Counted from the stretch's first letter, positions 34,503-47,508 are shown. The stretch: 64,000 bases of DNA from Brachyhypopomus gauderio (GCF_052324685.1 NW_027506978.1:186001-250000), one strand, 5' to 3'. Notes: generated by a model from the letters alone, not told the origin. A program made the numbers and translations.

Positions 34503-35085
34503 GCAGAAGCTTTTTGAAAAGATTGACGAGCCCCCAAAAGATGCTCAAACGCTCTTTCCTTATTCACTCGCATGCTGAGCACACCCCCTACCTGAAAATA
34601 GTATTGGCACATGACTCTTACAGGTCATCCCTAGTTGATTCAAGCTGTGCTTTTTCTTTTGTAAATTCGCGTGTGCACAGCAAGTTGTGTTGCATCCAAT
34701 TCAATTCTCTCCACTGACCGTTCAGTCAATACCTTGATGGCGTCTGTATTGACACCTCTACTGAGACATCAAGCTGCCTCTTTGGAGCATGTTTGCTCCC
34801 AGATCAAACTGCAGTGTCGTGGAGCCAACACAGAATAATGGACCACGTCGGACACTTTTCACTTTTGATTCTTTTTGATTCACTTTTGATGACACGCTTT
34901 TGAATACCTGATCACCTGGAATTGGTACCAGCTTGAAGTTAATAGTGAGTAGACTTATGGAGATTCATTTATTTGAATTTTCTACTCAAGCCATTTGCAA
35001 CTCAGAAGCAATGACACTTGTGCACTCATCATTGAGCTTGAGGAAGTCCAAGGAATTGATCTCTATGTTACTCTCGCTCCTCCGA

Positions 35086-35167
35086 ACTGCGATGGCCTAG
35101 AGGTTAAGGCGTTGGACTTGAAATCCAATGGGGTTTCCCCGCGCAGGTTCGACTCCTGCTTGCAGCG
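35086..35167 (+). tRNA. tRNA-Ser-TGA: tRNA-Ser (UGA), alpha, U18
   Basis: Alpha form (A1-C72, T13). Confidence 0.88.
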
Positions 35168-35571
35168 TGAGTGTCTTGTTGGGAGTGTGGAAAGAGAGAG
35201 TGTGCTCTCTTCCTGCTAGCCAGTTTTAAATATGCTTCTCATGCCATTTGCAACTTTGTGCTGCCAAACTTTAGCAGTCCTAACTGATCCTGAAATAGTC
35301 CCAGGAATTGAGTTACAAATGGCTGCTTTGTCGTTACAATGTGTTGGCATGGAAATGCAGTGGGGTCTCTTGCAGCGTAGAGGATTAACTTGCCTCTCTA
35401 ATGTGATTTGTGATGAGACCTTATGCCACCAGTGGGGAGAGCTTGCACTCACAGGTGCTTCATCCAAAGATCTTCATGCAACATAGCGATGTCTTGTTTC
35501 AGGTAAAAGAAAAAGTGCCACATTCTTTCATGGCTGGTCACTGGTTGCTCCGCCTTGCGCTAAAAGAGGGT

Positions 35572-35643
35572 CTCCCCGTCTGGGAATCGAACCCCGGTCT
35601 TCCGCGTGACAGGCGGAGATACTATCCACTATACTAACGAGGA
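35572..35643 (-). tRNA. tRNA-Asp-GTC: tRNA-Asp (GUC), alpha, U18
   Basis: Alpha form (G50-A64). Confidence 0.88.
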
Positions 35644-36407
35644 CACGTGCTGTGTCTTGCAGTGATGCTGAGTCAGGTGACGTGCACTTGTCCGCTTGAT
35701 TTTAAAGTACTCTGAATCATTGTGCCTGCAAGGAGGTGGTAAAAAGAACACATTGTGGTGATATTGACTCACTGTTGCCATTCCTCTTTTACCATCGTCA
35801 GTTTGTGGACTTATGATAGGAAAAACTCAAAGAATCTTGGTGACCTACAGGTTTGATTCATCTGCCTTCCTAGTTAAGTCATGCAAACCATTTGCTGCAA
35901 AATTGGCTTTAGCTACATTGGCAATTCATTTTGTCTTCGTATTCCAGTGCATTGTACCGAACTGCAATATCCATCTTAGATCAACTGAGATTTTGCATTT
36001 CTCTCTTTCCCACATGCAAGTTCTGAATTTCTTGGCACACATTACTGCTTTGCATCTACTAAAAGCACTCCAGAGAAAGCTTCACTTCATACCTTCATGA
36101 GGTAGGTGTCGTTTGTACTTGTATTTTGGTGGTATTTTTGTTTTTTTTTTTTGTTTGTGTGCGTTGTTTGTCTACTCTTGGAACATCCTGTGATTGGTTA
36201 GGGTAGGATTAAAGTTTAATTACGTTGGCCTCAGATTCTGGTTAATTCCAGGCTTCTTGTGCTAACCTTGTTGTTTGTTAGCTGTTGTTGGCAGTAATTA
36301 GTTGCTGCAGGTGCACTTGCCGCCATGCTCCAAGGAGTGAATTGGGGGCGGATACATTTTTTCTCCAGCTTTGTTAGTTCTTCCTCAGCCTCGCTTCTTC
36401 TTTCCTA

Positions 36408-36480
36408 GCCTCGTTAGCGCAGTAGGTAGCGCGTCAGTCTCATAATCTGAAGGTCGTGAGTTCGACCCTCACACGGGGTA
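36408..36480 (+). tRNA. tRNA-Met-CAT: tRNA-Met (CAU) with C72T, U19
   Basis: G1-U72 form; the changed base is 36479. Duplicate partner of U16. Confidence 0.9.
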
Positions 36481-37063
36481 GCAGAAGCTTTTTGAAAAGA
36501 TTGACGAGCCCCCAAAAGATGCTCAAACGCTCTTTCCTTATTCACTCGCATGCTGAGCACACCCCCTACCTGAAAATAGTATTGGCACATGACTCTTACA
36601 GGTCATCCCTAGTTGATTCAAGCTGTGCTTTTTCTTTTGTAAATTCGCGTGTACACAGCAAGTTGTGTTGCATCCAATTCAATTCTCTCCACTGACCGTT
36701 CAGTCAATACCTTGATGGCATCTGTATTGACACCTCTACTGAGACATCAAGCTGCCTCTTTGGAGCATGTTCGCTCCCAGATCAAACTGCAGTGTCGTGG
36801 TGCCAACACAGAATAATGGACCACGTCGGACACTTTTCACTTTTGATTCTTTTTGATTCACTTTTGATGACACGCTTTTGAATACCTGATCACCTGGAAT
36901 TGGTACCAGCTTGAAGTTAATAGTGAGTAGACTTATGGAGATTCATTTATTTGAATTTTCTACTCAAGCCATTTGCAACTCAGAAGCAATGACACTTGTG
37001 CACTCATCATTGAGCTTGAGGAAGTCCAAGGAATTGATCTCTATGTTACTCTCGCTCCTCCGA

Positions 37064-37145
37064 ACTGCGATGGCCTAGAGGTTAAGGCGTTGGACTTGAA
37101 ATCCAATGGGGTTTCCCCGCGCAGGTTCGACTCCTGCTTGCAGCG
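37064..37145 (+). tRNA. tRNA-Ser-TGA: tRNA-Ser (UGA), alpha, U19
   Basis: Alpha form (A1-C72, T13). Confidence 0.88.
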
Positions 37146-37549
37146 TGAGTGTCTTGTTGGGAGTGTGGAAAGAGAGAGTGTGCTCTCTTCCTGCTAGCCA
37201 GTTTTAAATATGCTTCTCATGCCATTTGCAACTTTGTGCTGCCAAACTTTAGCAGTCCTAACTGATCCTGAAATAGTCCCAGGAATTGAGTTACAAATGG
37301 CTGCTTTGTCGTTACAATGTGTTGGCATGGAAATGCAGTGGGGTCTCTTGCAGCGTAGAGGATTAACTTGCCTCTCTAATGTGATTTGTGATGAGACCTT
37401 ATGCCACCAGTGGGGAGAGCTTGCACTCACAGGTGCTTCATCCAAAGATCTTCATGCAACATAGCGATGTCTTGTTTCAGGTAAAAGAAAAAGTGCCACA
37501 TTCTTTCATGGCTGGTCACTGGTTGCTCCGCCTTGCGCTAAAAGAGGGT

Positions 37550-37621
37550 CTCCCCGTCTGGGAATCGAACCCCGGTCTTCCGCGTGACAGGCGGAGATAC
37601 TATCCACTATACTAACGAGGA
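37550..37621 (-). tRNA. tRNA-Asp-GTC: tRNA-Asp (GUC), alpha, U19
   Basis: Alpha form (G50-A64). Confidence 0.88.
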
Positions 37622-38384
37622 CACGTGCTGTGTCTTGCAGTGATGCTGAGTCAGGTGACGTGCACTTGTCCCCTTGATTTTAAAGTACTCTGAATCATTG
37701 TGCCTGCAAGGAGGTGGTAAAAAGAACACATTGTGGTGATATTGACTCACTGTTGCCATTCCTCTTTTACCATCGTCAGTTTGTGGACTTATGATAGGAA
37801 AAACTCAAAGAATCTTGGTGACCTACAGGTTTGATTCATCTGCCTTCCTAGTTAAGTCATGCAAACCATTTGCTGCAAAATTGGCTTTAGCTACATTGGC
37901 AATTCATTTTGTCTTTGTATTCCAGTGCATTGTACCGAACTGCAATATCCATCTTAGATCAACTGAGATTTTGCATTTCTCTCTTTCCCACATGCAAGTT
38001 CTGAATTTCTTGGCACACATTACTGCTTTGCATCTACTAAAAGCACTCCAGAGAAAGCTTCACTTCATACCTTCATGAGGTAGGTGTCGTTTGTACTTGT
38101 ATTTTGGTGGTATTTTTGTTTTTTTTTTTGTTTGTGTGCGTTGTTTGTCTACTCTTGGAACATCCTGTGATTGGTTAGGGTAGGATTAGAGTTTAATTAC
38201 GTTGGCCTCAGATTCTGGTTAATTCCAGGCTTCTTGTGCTAACCTTGTTGTTTGTTAGCTGTTGTTGGCAGTAATTAGTTGCTGCAGGTGCACTTGCCGC
38301 CATGCTCCAAGGAGTGAATTGGGGGCGGATACATTTTTTCTCCAGCTTTGTTAGTTCTTCCTCAGCCTCGCTTCTTCTTTCCTA

Positions 38385-38457
38385 GCCTCGTTAGCGCAGT
38401 AGGTAGCGCGTCAGTCTCATAATCTGAAGGTCGTGAGTTCGACCCTCACACGGGGTA
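38385..38457 (+). tRNA. tRNA-Met-CAT: tRNA-Met (CAU) with C72T, U20
   Basis: G1-U72 form; the changed base is 38456. Duplicate partner of U17. Confidence 0.9.
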
Positions 38458-39040
38458 GCAGAAGCTTTTTGAAAAGATTGACGAGCCCCCAAAAGATGCT
38501 CAAACGCTCTTTCCTTATTCACTCGCATGCTGAGCACACCCCCTACCTGAAAATAGTATTGGCACATGACTCTTACAGGTCATCCCTAGTTGATTCAAGC
38601 TGTGCTTTTTCTTTTGTAAATTCGCGTGTACACAGCAAGTTGTGTTGCATCCAATTCAATTCTCTCCACTGACCGTTCAGTCAATACCTTGATGGCATCT
38701 GTATTGACACCTCTACTGAGACATCAAGCTGCCTCTTTGGAGCATGTTCGCTCCCAGATCAAACTGCAGTGTCGTGGTGCCAACACAGAATAATGGACCA
38801 CGTCGGACACTTTTCACTTTTGATTCTTTTTGATTCACTTTTGATGACACGCTTTTGAATACCTGATCACCTGGAATTGGTACCAGCTTGAAGTTAATAG
38901 TGAGTAGACTTATGGAGATTCATTTATTTGAATTTTCTACTCAAGCCATTTGCAACTCAGAAGCAATGACACTTGTGCACTCATCATTGAGCTTGAGGAA
39001 GTCCAAGGAATTGATCTCTATGTTACTCTCGCTCCTCCGA

Positions 39041-39122
39041 ACTGCGATGGCCTAGAGGTTAAGGCTTTGAACTTGAAATCCAATGGGGTTTCCCCGCGCA
39101 GGTTCGACTCCTGCTTGCAGCG
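39041..39122 (+). tRNA. tRNA-Ser-TGA: tRNA-Ser (UGA), alpha with G26T and G30A, U20
   Basis: Carries the same two extra changes as U17, at 39066 and 39070. Probable pseudogene copied by the three-unit duplication. Confidence 0.75.
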
Positions 39123-39526
39123 TGAGTGTCTTGTTGGGCGTGTGGAAAGAGAGAGTGTGCTCTCTTCCTGCTAGCCAGTTTTAAATATGCTTCTCATGCC
39201 ATTTGCAACTTTGTGCTGCCAAACTTTAGCAGTCCTAACTGATCCTGAAATAGTCCCAGGAATTGAGTTACAAATGGCTGCTTTGTCGTTACAATGTGTT
39301 GGCATGGAAATGCAGTGGGGTCTCTTGCAGCGTAGAGGATTAACTTGCCTCTCTAATGTGATTTGTGATGAGACCTTATGCCACCAGTGGGGAGAGCTTG
39401 CACTCACAGGTGCTTCATCCAAAGATCTTCATGCAACATAGCGATGTCTTGTTTCAGGTAAAAGAAAAAGTGCCACATTCTTTCATGGCTGGTCACTGGT
39501 TGCTCCGCCTTGCGCTAAAAGAGGGT

Positions 39527-39598
39527 CTCCCCGTCGGGGAATCGAACCCCGGTCTTCCGCGTGACAGGCGGAGATACTATCCACTATACTAACGAGGA
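39527..39598 (-). tRNA. tRNA-Asp-GTC: tRNA-Asp (GUC), beta, U20
   Basis: Canonical Asp beside an alpha Ser, as in U17. Confidence 0.97.
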
Positions 39599-40361
39599 CA
39601 CGTGCTGTGTCTTGCAGTGATGCTGAGTCAGGTGACGTGCACTTGTCCCCTTGATTTTAAAGTACTCTGAATCATTGTGCCTGCAAGGAGGTGGTAAAAA
39701 GAACACATTGTGGTGATATTGACTCACTGTTGCCACTCCTCTTTTACCATCGTCAGTTTGTGGACTTATGATTGGAAAAACTCAAAGAATCTTGGTGACC
39801 TACAGGTTTGATTCATCTGCCTTCCTAGTTAAGTCATGCAAACCATTTGCTGCAAAATTGGCTTTAGCTACATTGGCAATTCATTTTGTCTTCGTATTCC
39901 AGTGCATTGTAGCGAACTGCAATATCCATCTTAGATCAACTGAGATTTTGCATTTCTCTCTTTCCCACATGCAAGTTCTGAATTTCTTGGCACACATTAC
40001 TGCTTTGCATCTACTAAAAGCACTCCAGAGAAAGCTTCACTTCATACCTTCATGAGGTAGGTGTCGTTTGTACTTGTATTTTGGTGGTATTTTTGTTTTT
40101 TTTTTTGTTTGTGTGCGTTGTTTGTCTACTCTTGGAACATCCTGTGATTGGTTAGGGTAGGATTAGAGTTTAATTACGTTGGCCTCAGATTCTGGTTAAT
40201 TCCAGGCTTCTTGTGCTAACCTTGTTGTTTGTTAGCTGTTGTTGGCAGTAATTAGTTGCTGCAGGTGCACTTGCCGCCATGCTCCAAGGAGTGAATTGGG
40301 GGCGGATACATTTTTTCTCCAGCTTTGTTAGTTCTTCCTCAGCCTCGCTTCTTCTTTCCTA

Positions 40362-40434
40362 GCCTCGTTAGCGCAGTAGGTAGCGCGTCAGTCTCATAAT
40401 CTGAAGGTCGTGAGTTCGACCCTCACACGGGGCA
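40362..40434 (+). tRNA. tRNA-Met-CAT: tRNA-Met (CAU), consensus, U21
   Basis: Consensus sequence. The T5 stop is at 40443-40447. Confidence 0.97.
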
Positions 40435-41017
40435 GCAGAAGCTTTTTGAAAAGATTGACGAGCCCCCAAAAGATGCTCAAACGCTCTTTCCTTATTCACT
40501 CGCATGCTGAGCACACCCCCTACCTGAAAATAGTATTGGCACATGACTCTTACAGGTCATCCCTAGTTGATTCAAGCTGTGCTTTTTCTTTTGTAAATTC
40601 GCGTGTGCACAGCAAGTTGTGTTGCATCCAATTCAATTCTCTCCACTGACCGTTCAGTCAATACCTTGATGGCGTCTGTATTGACACCTCTACTGAGACA
40701 TCAAGCTGCCTCTTTGGAGCATGTTTGCTCCCAGATCAAACTGCAGTGTCGTGGAGCCAACACAGAATAATGGACCACGTCGGACACTTTTCACTTTTGA
40801 TTCTTTTTGATTCACTTTTGATGACACGCTTTTGAATACCTGATCACCTGGAATTGGTACCAGCTTGAAGTTAATAGTGAGTAGACTTATGGAGATTCAT
40901 TTATTTGAATTTTCTACTCAAGCCATTTGCAACTCAGAAGCAATGACACTTGTGCACTCATCATTGAGCTTGAGGAAGTCCAAGGAATTGATCTCTATGT
41001 TACTCTCGCTCCTCCGA

Positions 41018-41099
41018 ACTGCGATGGCCTAGAGGTTAAGGCGTTGGACTTGAAATCCAATGGGGTTTCCCCGCGCAGGTTCGACTCCTGCTTGCAGCG
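41018..41099 (+). tRNA. tRNA-Ser-TGA: tRNA-Ser (UGA), alpha, U21
   Basis: Alpha form (A1-C72, T13). Confidence 0.88.
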
Positions 41100-41503
41100 T
41101 GAGTGTCTTGTTGGGAGTGTGGAAAGAGAGAGTGTGCTCTCTTCCTGCTAGCCAGTTTTAAATATGCTTCTCATGCCATTTGCAACTTTGTGCTGCCAAA
41201 CTTTAGCAGTCCTAACTGATCCTGAAATAGTCCCAGGAATTGAGTTACAAATGGCTGCTTTGTCGTTACAATGTGTTGGCATGGAAATGCAGTGGGGTCT
41301 CTTGCAGCGTAGAGGATTAACTTGCCTCTCTAATGTGATTTGTGATGAGACCTTATGCCACCAGTGGGGAGAGCTTGCACTCACAGGTGCTTCATCCAAA
41401 GATCTTCATGCAACATAGCGATGTCTTGTTTCAGGTAAAAGAAAAAGTGCCACATTCTTTCATGGCTGGTCACTGGTTGCTCCGCCTTGCGCTAAAAGAG
41501 GGT

Positions 41504-41575
41504 CTCCCCGTCTGGGAATCGAACCCCGGTCTTCCGCGTGACAGGCGGAGATACTATCCACTATACTAACGAGGA
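41504..41575 (-). tRNA. tRNA-Asp-GTC: tRNA-Asp (GUC), alpha, U21
   Basis: Alpha form (G50-A64). Confidence 0.88.
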
Positions 41576-42339
41576 CACGTGCTGTGTCTTGCAGTGATGC
41601 TGAGTCAGGTGACGTGCACTTGTCCGCTTGATTTTAAAGTACTCTGAATCATTGTGCCTGCAAGGAGGTGGTAAAAAGAACACATTGTGGTGATATTGAC
41701 TCACTGTTGCCATTCCTCTTTTACCATCGTCAGTTTGTGGACTTATGATAGGAAAAACTCAAAGAATCTTGGTGACCTACAGGTTTGATTCATCTGCCTT
41801 CCTAGTTAAGTCATGCAAACCATTTGCTGCAAAATTGGCTTTAGCTACATTGGCAATTCATTTTGTCTTCGTATTCCAGTGCATTGTACCGAACTGCAAT
41901 ATCCATCTTAGATCAACTGAGATTTTGCATTTCTCTCTTTCCCACATGCAAGTTCTGAATTTCTTGGCACACATTACTGCTTTGCATCTACTAAAAGCAC
42001 TCCAGAGAAAGCTTCACTTCATACCTTCATGAGGTAGGTGTCGTTTGTACTTGTATTTTGGTGGTATTTTTGTTTTTTTTTTTTGTTTGTGTGCGTTGTT
42101 TGTCTACTCTTGGAACATCCTGTGATTGGTTAGGGTAGGATTAAAGTTTAATTACGTTGGCCTCAGATTCTGGTTAATTCCAGGCTTCTTGTGCTAACCT
42201 TGTTGTTTGTTAGCTGTTGTTGGCAGTAATTAGTTGCTGCAGGTGCACTTGCCGCCATGCTCCAAGGAGTGAATTGGGGGCGGATACATTTTTTCTCCAG
42301 CTTTGTTAGTTCTTCCTCAGCCTCGCTTCTTCTTTCCTA

Positions 42340-42412
42340 GCCTCGTTAGCGCAGTAGGTAGCGCGTCAGTCTCATAATCTGAAGGTCGTGAGTTCGACCC
42401 TCACACGGGGCA
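42340..42412 (+). tRNA. tRNA-Met-CAT: tRNA-Met (CAU), consensus, U22
   Basis: Consensus gene with the GCAAAAGC trailer. It differs from U16 and U19 at base 72, so the three-unit duplication ends upstream of here. The T5 stop is at 42421-42425. Confidence 0.97.
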
Positions 42413-42995
42413 GCAAAAGCTTTTTGAAAAGATTGACGAGCCCCCAAAAGATGCTCAAACGCTCTTTCCTTATTCACTCGCATGCTGAGCACACCCCCTA
42501 CCTGAAAATAGTATTGGCACATGACTCTTACAGGTCATCCCTAGTTGATTCAAGCTGTGCTTTTTCTTTTGTAAATTCGCGTGTACACAGCAAGTTGTGT
42601 TGCATCCAATTCAATTCTCTCCACTGACCGTTCAGTCAATACCTTGATGGCGTCTGTATTGACACCTCTACTGAGACATCAAGCTGCCTCTTTGGAGCAT
42701 GTTCGCTCCCAGATCAAATTGCAGTGTCGTGGTGCCAACACAGAATAATGGACCACGTCGGACACTTTTCACTTTTGATTCTTTTTGATTCACTTTTGAT
42801 GACACGCTTTTGAATACCTGATCACCTGGAATTGGTACCAGCTTGAAGTTAATAGTGAGTAGACTTATGGAGATTCATTTATTTGAATTTTCTACTCAAG
42901 CCATTTGCAACTCAGAAGCAATGACACTTGTGCACTCATCATTGAGCTTGAGGAAGTCCAAGGAATTGATCTCTATGTTACTCTCGCTCCTCCGA

Positions 42996-43077
42996 ACTGC
43001 GATGGCCTAGAGGTTAAGGCGTTGGACTTGAAATCCAATGGGGTTTCCCCGCGCAGGTTCGACTCCTGCTTGCAGCG
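42996..43077 (+). tRNA. tRNA-Ser-TGA: tRNA-Ser (UGA), alpha, U22
   Basis: Alpha form (A1-C72, T13). Confidence 0.88.
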
Positions 43078-43481
43078 TGAGTGTCTTGTTGGGAGTGTGG
43101 AAAGAGAGAGTGTGCTCTCTTCCTGCTAGCCAGTTTTAAATATGCTTCTCATGCCATTTGCAACTTTGTGCTGCCAAACTTTAGCAGTCCTAACTGATCC
43201 TGAAATAGTCCCAGGAATTGAGTTACAAATGGCTGCTTTGTCGTTACAATGTGTTGGCATGGAAATGCAGTGGGGTCTCTTGCAGCGTAGAGGATTAACT
43301 TGCCTCTCTAATGTGATTTGTGATGAGACCTTATGCCACCAGTGGGGAGAGCTTGCACTCACAGGTGCTTCATCCAAAGATCTTCATGCAACATAGCGAT
43401 GTCTTGTTTCAGGTAAAAGAAAAAGTGCCACATTCTTTCATGGCTGGTCACTGGTTGCTCCGCCTTGCGCTAAAAGAGGGT

Positions 43482-43553
43482 CTCCCCGTCTGGGAATCGA
43501 ACCCCGGTCTTCCGCGTGACAGGCGGAGATACTATCCACTATACTAACGAGGA
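43482..43553 (-). tRNA. tRNA-Asp-GTC: tRNA-Asp (GUC), alpha, U22
   Basis: Alpha form (G50-A64). Confidence 0.88.
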
Positions 43554-44316
43554 CACGTGCTGTGTCTTGCAGTGATGCTGAGTCAGGTGACGTGCACTTG
43601 TCCCCTTGATTTTAAAGTACTCTGAATCATTGTGCCTGCAAGGAGGTGGTAAAAAGAACACATTGTGGTGATATTGACTCACTGTTGCCATTCCTCTTTT
43701 ACCATCGTCAGTTTGTGGACTTATGATAGGAAAAACTCAAAGAATCTTGGTGACCTACAGGTTTGATTCATCTGCCTTCCTAGTTAAGTCATGCAAACCA
43801 TTTGCTGCAAAATTGGCTTTAGCTACATTGGCAATTCATTTTGTCTTTGTATTCCAGTGCATTGTACCGAACTGCAATATCCATCTTAGATCAACTGAGA
43901 TTTTGCATTTCTCTCTTTCCCACATGCAAGTTCTGAATTTCTTGGCACACATTACTGCTTTGCATCTACTAAAAGCACTCCAGAGAAAGCTTCACTTCAT
44001 ACCTTCATGAGGTAGGTGTCGTTTGTACTTGTATTTTGGTGGTATTTTTGTTTTTTTTTTTGTTTGTGTGCGTTGTTTGTCTACTCTTGGAACATCCTGT
44101 GATTGGTTAGGGTAGGATTAGAGTTTAATTACGTTGGCCTCAGATTCTGGTTAATTCCAGGCTTCTTGTGCTAACCTTGTTGTTTGTTAGCTGTTGTTGG
44201 CAGTAATTAGTTGCTGCAGGTGCACTTGCCGCCATGCTCCAAGGAGTGAATTGGGGGCGGATACATTTTTTCTCCAGCTTTGTTAGTTCTTCCTCAGCCT
44301 CGCTTCTTCTTTCCTA

Positions 44317-44389
44317 GCCTCGTTAGCGCAGTAGGTAGCGCGTCAGTCTCATAATCTGAAGGTCGTGAGTTCGACCCTCACACGGGGCA
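44317..44389 (+). tRNA. tRNA-Met-CAT: tRNA-Met (CAU), consensus, U23
   Basis: Consensus sequence. The T5 stop is at 44398-44402. Confidence 0.97.
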
Positions 44390-44973
44390 GCAGAAGCTTT
44401 TTGAAAAGATTGACGAGCCCCCAAAAGATGCTCAAACGCTCTTTCCTTATTCACTCGCATGCTGAGCACACCCCCTACCCTGAAAATAGTATTGGCACAT
44501 GACTCTTACAGGTCATCCCTAGTTGATTCAAGCTGTGCTTTTTCTTTTGTAAATTCGCGTGTGCACAGCAAGTTGTGTTGCATCCAATTCAATTCTCTCC
44601 ACTGACCGTTCAGTCAATACCTTGATGGCGTCTGTATTGACACCTCTACTGAGACATCAAGCTGCCTCTTTGGAGCATGTTTGCTCCCAGATCAAACTGC
44701 AGTGTCGTGGAGCCAACACAGAATAATGGACCACGTCGGACACTTTTCACTTTTGATTCTTTTTGATTCACTTTTGATGACACGCTTTTGAATACCTGAT
44801 CACCTGGAATTGGTACCAGCTTGAAGTTAATAGTGAGTAGACTTATGGAGATTCATTTATTTGAATTTTCTACTCAAGCCATTTGCAACTCAGAAGCAAT
44901 GACACTTGTGCACTCATCATTGAGCTTGAGGAAGTCCAAGGAATTGATCTCTATGTTACTCTCGCTCCTCCGA

Positions 44974-45055
44974 ACTGCGATGGCCTAGAGGTTAAGGCGT
45001 TGGACTTGAAATCCAATGGGGTTTCCCCGCGCAGGTTCGACTCCTGCTTGCAGCG
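44974..45055 (+). tRNA. tRNA-Ser-TGA: tRNA-Ser (UGA), alpha, U23
   Basis: Alpha form (A1-C72, T13). Confidence 0.88.
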
Positions 45056-45459
45056 TGAGTGTCTTGTTGGGAGTGTGGAAAGAGAGAGTGTGCTCTCTTC
45101 CTGCTAGCCAGTTTTAAATATGCTTCTCATGCCATTTGCAACTTTGTGCTGCCAAACTTTAGCAGTCCTAACTGATCCTGAAATAGTCCCAGGAATTGAG
45201 TTACAAATGGCTGCTTTGTCGTTACAATGTGTTGGCATGGAAATGCAGTGGGGTCTCTTGCAGCGTAGAGGATTAACTTGCCTCTCTAATGTGATTTGTG
45301 ATGAGACCTTATGCCACCAGTGGGGAGAGCTTGCACTCACAGGTGCTTCATCCAAAGATCTTCATGCAACATAGCGATGTCTTGTTTCAGGTAAAAGAAA
45401 AAGTGCCACATTCTTTCATGGCTGGTCACTGGTTGCTCCGCCTTGCGCTAAAAGAGGGT

Positions 45460-45531
45460 CTCCCCGTCTGGGAATCGAACCCCGGTCTTCCGCGTGACAG
45501 GCGGAGATACTATCCACTATACTAACGAGGA
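45460..45531 (-). tRNA. tRNA-Asp-GTC: tRNA-Asp (GUC), alpha, U23
   Basis: Alpha form (G50-A64). Confidence 0.88.
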
Positions 45532-46294
45532 CACGTGCTGTGTCTTGCAGTGATGCTGAGTCAGGTGACGTGCACTTGTCCCCTTGATTTTAAAGTACTC
45601 TGAATCATTGTGCCTGCAAGGAGGTGGTAAAAAGAACACATTGTGGTGATATTGACTCACTGTTGCCATTCCTCTTTTACCATCGTCAGTTTGTGGACTT
45701 ATGATAGGAAAAACTCAAAGAATCTTGGTGACCTACAGGTTTGATTCATCTGCCTTCCTAGTTAAGTCATGCAAACCATTTGCTGCAAAATTGGCTTTAG
45801 CTACATTGGCAATTCATTTTGTCTTTGTATTCCAGTGCATTGTACCGAACTGCAATAGCCATCTTAGATCAACTGAGATTTTGCATTTCTCTCTTTCCCA
45901 CATGCAAGTTCTGAATTTCTTGGCACACATTACTGCTTTGCATCTACTAAAAGCACTCCAGAGAAAGCTTCACTTCATACCTTCATGAGGTAGGTGTCGT
46001 TTGTACTTGTATTTTGGTGGTATTTTTGTTTTTTTTTTTGTTTGTGTGCATTGTTTGTCTACTCTTGGAACATCCTGTGATTGGTTAGGGTAGGATTAGA
46101 GTTTAATTACGTTGGCCTCAGATTCTGGTTAATTCCAGGCTTCTTGTGCTAACCTTGTTGTTTGTTAGCTGTTGTTGGCAGTAATTAGTTGCTGCAGGTG
46201 CACTTGCCGCCATGCTCCAAGGAGTGAATTGGGGGCGGATACATTTTTTCTCCAGCTTTGTTAGTTCTTCCTCAGCCTCGCTTCTTCTTTCCTA

Positions 46295-46367
46295 GCCTCG
46301 TTAGCGCAGTAGGTAGCGCGTCAGTCTCATAATCTGAAGGTCGTGAGTTCGACCCTCACACGGGGCA
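46295..46367 (+). tRNA. tRNA-Met-CAT: tRNA-Met (CAU), consensus, U24
   Basis: Consensus sequence. The T5 stop is at 46376-46380. Confidence 0.97.
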
Positions 46368-46950
46368 GCAGAAGCTTTTTGAAAAGATTGACGAGCCCCC
46401 AAAAGATGCTCAAACGCTCTTTCCTTATTCACTCGCATGCTGAGCACACCCCCTACCTGAAAATAGTATTGGCACATGACTCTTACAGGTCATCCCTAGT
46501 TGATTCAAGCTGTGCTTTTTCTTTTGTAAATTCGCATGTGCACAGCAAGTTGTGTTGCATCCAATTCAATTCTCTCCACTGACCGTTCAGTCAATACCTT
46601 GATGGCGTCTGTATTGACACCTCTACTGAGACATCAAGCTGCCTCTTTGGAGCATGTTTGCTCCCAGATCAAACTGCAGTGTCGTGGTGCCAACACAGAA
46701 TAATGGACCACGTCGGACACTTTTCACTTTTGATTCTTTTTGATTCACTTTTGATGACACGCTTTTGAATACCTGATCACTTGGAATTGGTACCAGCTTG
46801 AAGTTAATAGTGAGTAGACTTATGGAGATTCATTTATTTGAATTTTCTTCTCAAGCCATTTGCAACTCAGAAGCAATGACACTTGTGCACTCATCATTGA
46901 GCTTGAGGAAGTCCAAGGAATTGATCTCTATGTTACTCTCGCTCCGCCGA

Positions 46951-47032
46951 GCTGCGATGGCCGAGAGGTTAAGGCGTTGGACTTGAAATCCAATGGGGTT
47001 TCCCCGCGCAGGTTCGACTCCTGCTTGCAGCG
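46951..47032 (+). tRNA. tRNA-Ser-TGA: tRNA-Ser (UGA), beta, U24
   Basis: Canonical beta sequence. The downstream spacer matches the U2-U4 subtype. Confidence 0.97.
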
Positions 47033-47436
47033 TGAGTGTCTTGTTGGGCGTGTGGAAAGAGAGAGTGTGCTCTCTTCCTGCTAGCCAGTTTTAAATATGC
47101 TTCTCATGCCATTTGCAACTTTGTGCTGCCAAACTTTAGCAGTCCTAACTGATCCTGAAATAGTCCCAGGAATTGAGTTACAAATGGCTGCTTCGTCGTT
47201 ACAATGTGTTGGCATGGAAATGCAGTGGGGTCTCTTGCAGCGTAGAGGATTAACTTGCCTCTCTAATGTGATTTGTGATGAGACCTTATGCCACCAGTGG
47301 GGAGAGCTCGCACTCACAGGTGCTTCATCCAAAGATCTTCATGCAACATAGCGATGTCTTGTTTCAGGTAAAAGAAAAAGTGCCACATTCTTTCATGGCC
47401 GGTCACTGGTTGCTCCGCCTTGCGCTAAAAGAGGGT

Positions 47437-47508
47437 CTCCCCGTCGGGGAATCGAACCCCGGTCTTCCGCGTGACAGGCGGAGATACTATCCACTATACT
47501 AACGAGGA
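47437..47508 (-). tRNA. tRNA-Asp-GTC: tRNA-Asp (GUC), beta, U24
   Basis: Canonical beta sequence. Confidence 0.97.

Larger units (their letters stand above)
30280..42144. repeat. Three-unit (5,932 bp) tandem duplication within the array
   Basis: Private variants recur exactly 5,932 bp apart: TCCGCTTG (G at 35694 and 41626), GGATTAAAG (A at 36212 and 42144), a T12 tract in the same two spacers, and the double Ser mutation (33134/33138 and 39066/39070). The alpha/beta pattern of Asp genes (alpha, beta, alpha) is the same in U16-U18 and U19-U21. The base aligned with 36212 one block to the left carries the consensus G, which puts the left limit near 30280. Confidence 0.85.
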
